Source: Actinernus sp. WN-2022 (lineage: Eukaryota; Cnidaria; Anthozoa; Actiniaria; Actinernidae). Taken from it: a DNA stretch of 64,000 bases. Made by a program: the position numbers and the translations under genes. The stretch lies in assembly GCA_030867875.1 (NCBI GenBank), contig JAOWCC010000577.1, positions 90,191,740 to 90,255,739 on the forward strand. The letters run 5' to 3'. The notes under the pieces were generated by a model. It saw only the letters and a program-made list of their open reading frames with translations. It did not search any database and was not told the DNA's origin. This document shows positions 63,600-64,000 of this stretch, piece after piece; position 1 is the stretch's first letter; each line of letters begins with the position of its first letter.

Positions 63600-63960
63600 G
63601 TGTGCTGCCCCGGGGTCCAAAACCTTACCTTACCCTATTTCAGACCATAAAATATGATTTCAAGACCTGGGTCCTTTTCAGACCTGGGTCCAGTTGTTCA
63701 AAGGGTGAATAATGGTATCCACCGGAAAAATCCCGGGGGGGAGGGGGGGCTACTCCCATATATGGACTATATAGGGATGATCCGCTGGACAGGGTATGGT
63801 TAATCGAGTTTCTGGTCTTAGACAGGGTACCATTTTCACATCGACAGATCTTGAACAGGGTATGGTATTTATCTAGTACTTTATTTATTATAATACTTGA
63901 TGAAGACTTTTTAGTTATGACACTCATTATACAAGATCACAAACACTGACATCCAAGTAT
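63600..63960. repeat. Dispersed repeat of coral type
   Basis: AGACCTGGGTCC appears twice (63,663 and 63,679), followed by GTTCAAAGGGTGAATAATGG, a short sequence I recall from many cnidarian and other animal repeats. GGGGGGGCTACTCCCATATA (63,743) leads into three ACAGGGTA(T/C) units (63,791; 63,822; 63,854). Confidence 0.5.
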
Positions 63961-64000
63961 AGATAATTTGTTATTTGTCTTATAGAGGGATATAAAATTT

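Overview
The window looks like nuclear DNA of an animal, most likely an anthozoan cnidarian such as a stony coral. It is AT-rich. It carries exons with ordinary GT-AG borders, several retroelement classes (CR1/L2-like, L1/Tx1-like, DIRS-like, Penelope-like) and many short inverted-repeat elements of the kind I associate with coral genomes. The host assignment is inference from these repeats and protein families; no search was run.

Layout. About 0.6-5.7 kb: four minus-strand exons of a Cys-loop ligand-gated ion-channel gene that continues past position 1, with MITEs in and near its introns. About 8-10.4 kb: decayed retroelement fragments and foldback repeats. 12,014-34,375: a nested block bounded by about 40-bp inverted repeats and a 9-bp direct repeat (CATAAATTC), read here as one large foldback or Mutator-like element that later received other insertions. 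These are a CR1/L2-like retrotransposon (12.85-14.51 kb), a nearly complete Polinton/Maverick (15,782-31,128), small palindromic elements, and a minus-strand retrotransposon fragment lying in a minisatellite. 34.9-40 kb: a DIRS-like tyrosine-recombinase retrotransposon split by a MITE and another non-LTR element. 41.0-42.0 kb: the 3' part of a Penelope-like element with its GIY-YIG domain and a hammerhead-ribozyme motif. 42-56 kb: MITEs, minisatellites and a very decayed reverse-transcriptase copy, with no convincing host gene. 56.8-61.0 kb: a decayed, intronless copy of a large cnidarian gene family with a PIN/FEN-like segment and a Cys-rich end. 61.3-62.1 kb: the 5' part of another Penelope-like element. 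The rest is repeats.

The Polinton is the centrepiece. Its 144-bp terminal inverted repeats are identical and each can fold on itself. It is flanked by AATTG. It encodes a protein-primed family B DNA polymerase (frameshifted, with OTU-like, C2H2 and Vsr-like segments before the exonuclease), a DDE integrase, a packaging ATPase, a likely major capsid protein, a candidate minor capsid protein, several small membrane proteins, and a TFIIB-like factor. The gene order suggests a replication/integration block at the right end and a morphogenesis block (capsid, ATPase, small membrane proteins) in the middle. The left end holds a zinc-ribbon ORF, the TFIIB-like gene, hairpin 3' ends and a tRNA-like cloverleaf. 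No adenain-type maturation protease was recognised. The polymerase frameshift and a decayed internal duplication suggest this copy is no longer fully functional, although the perfect terminal repeats argue that insertion was recent.
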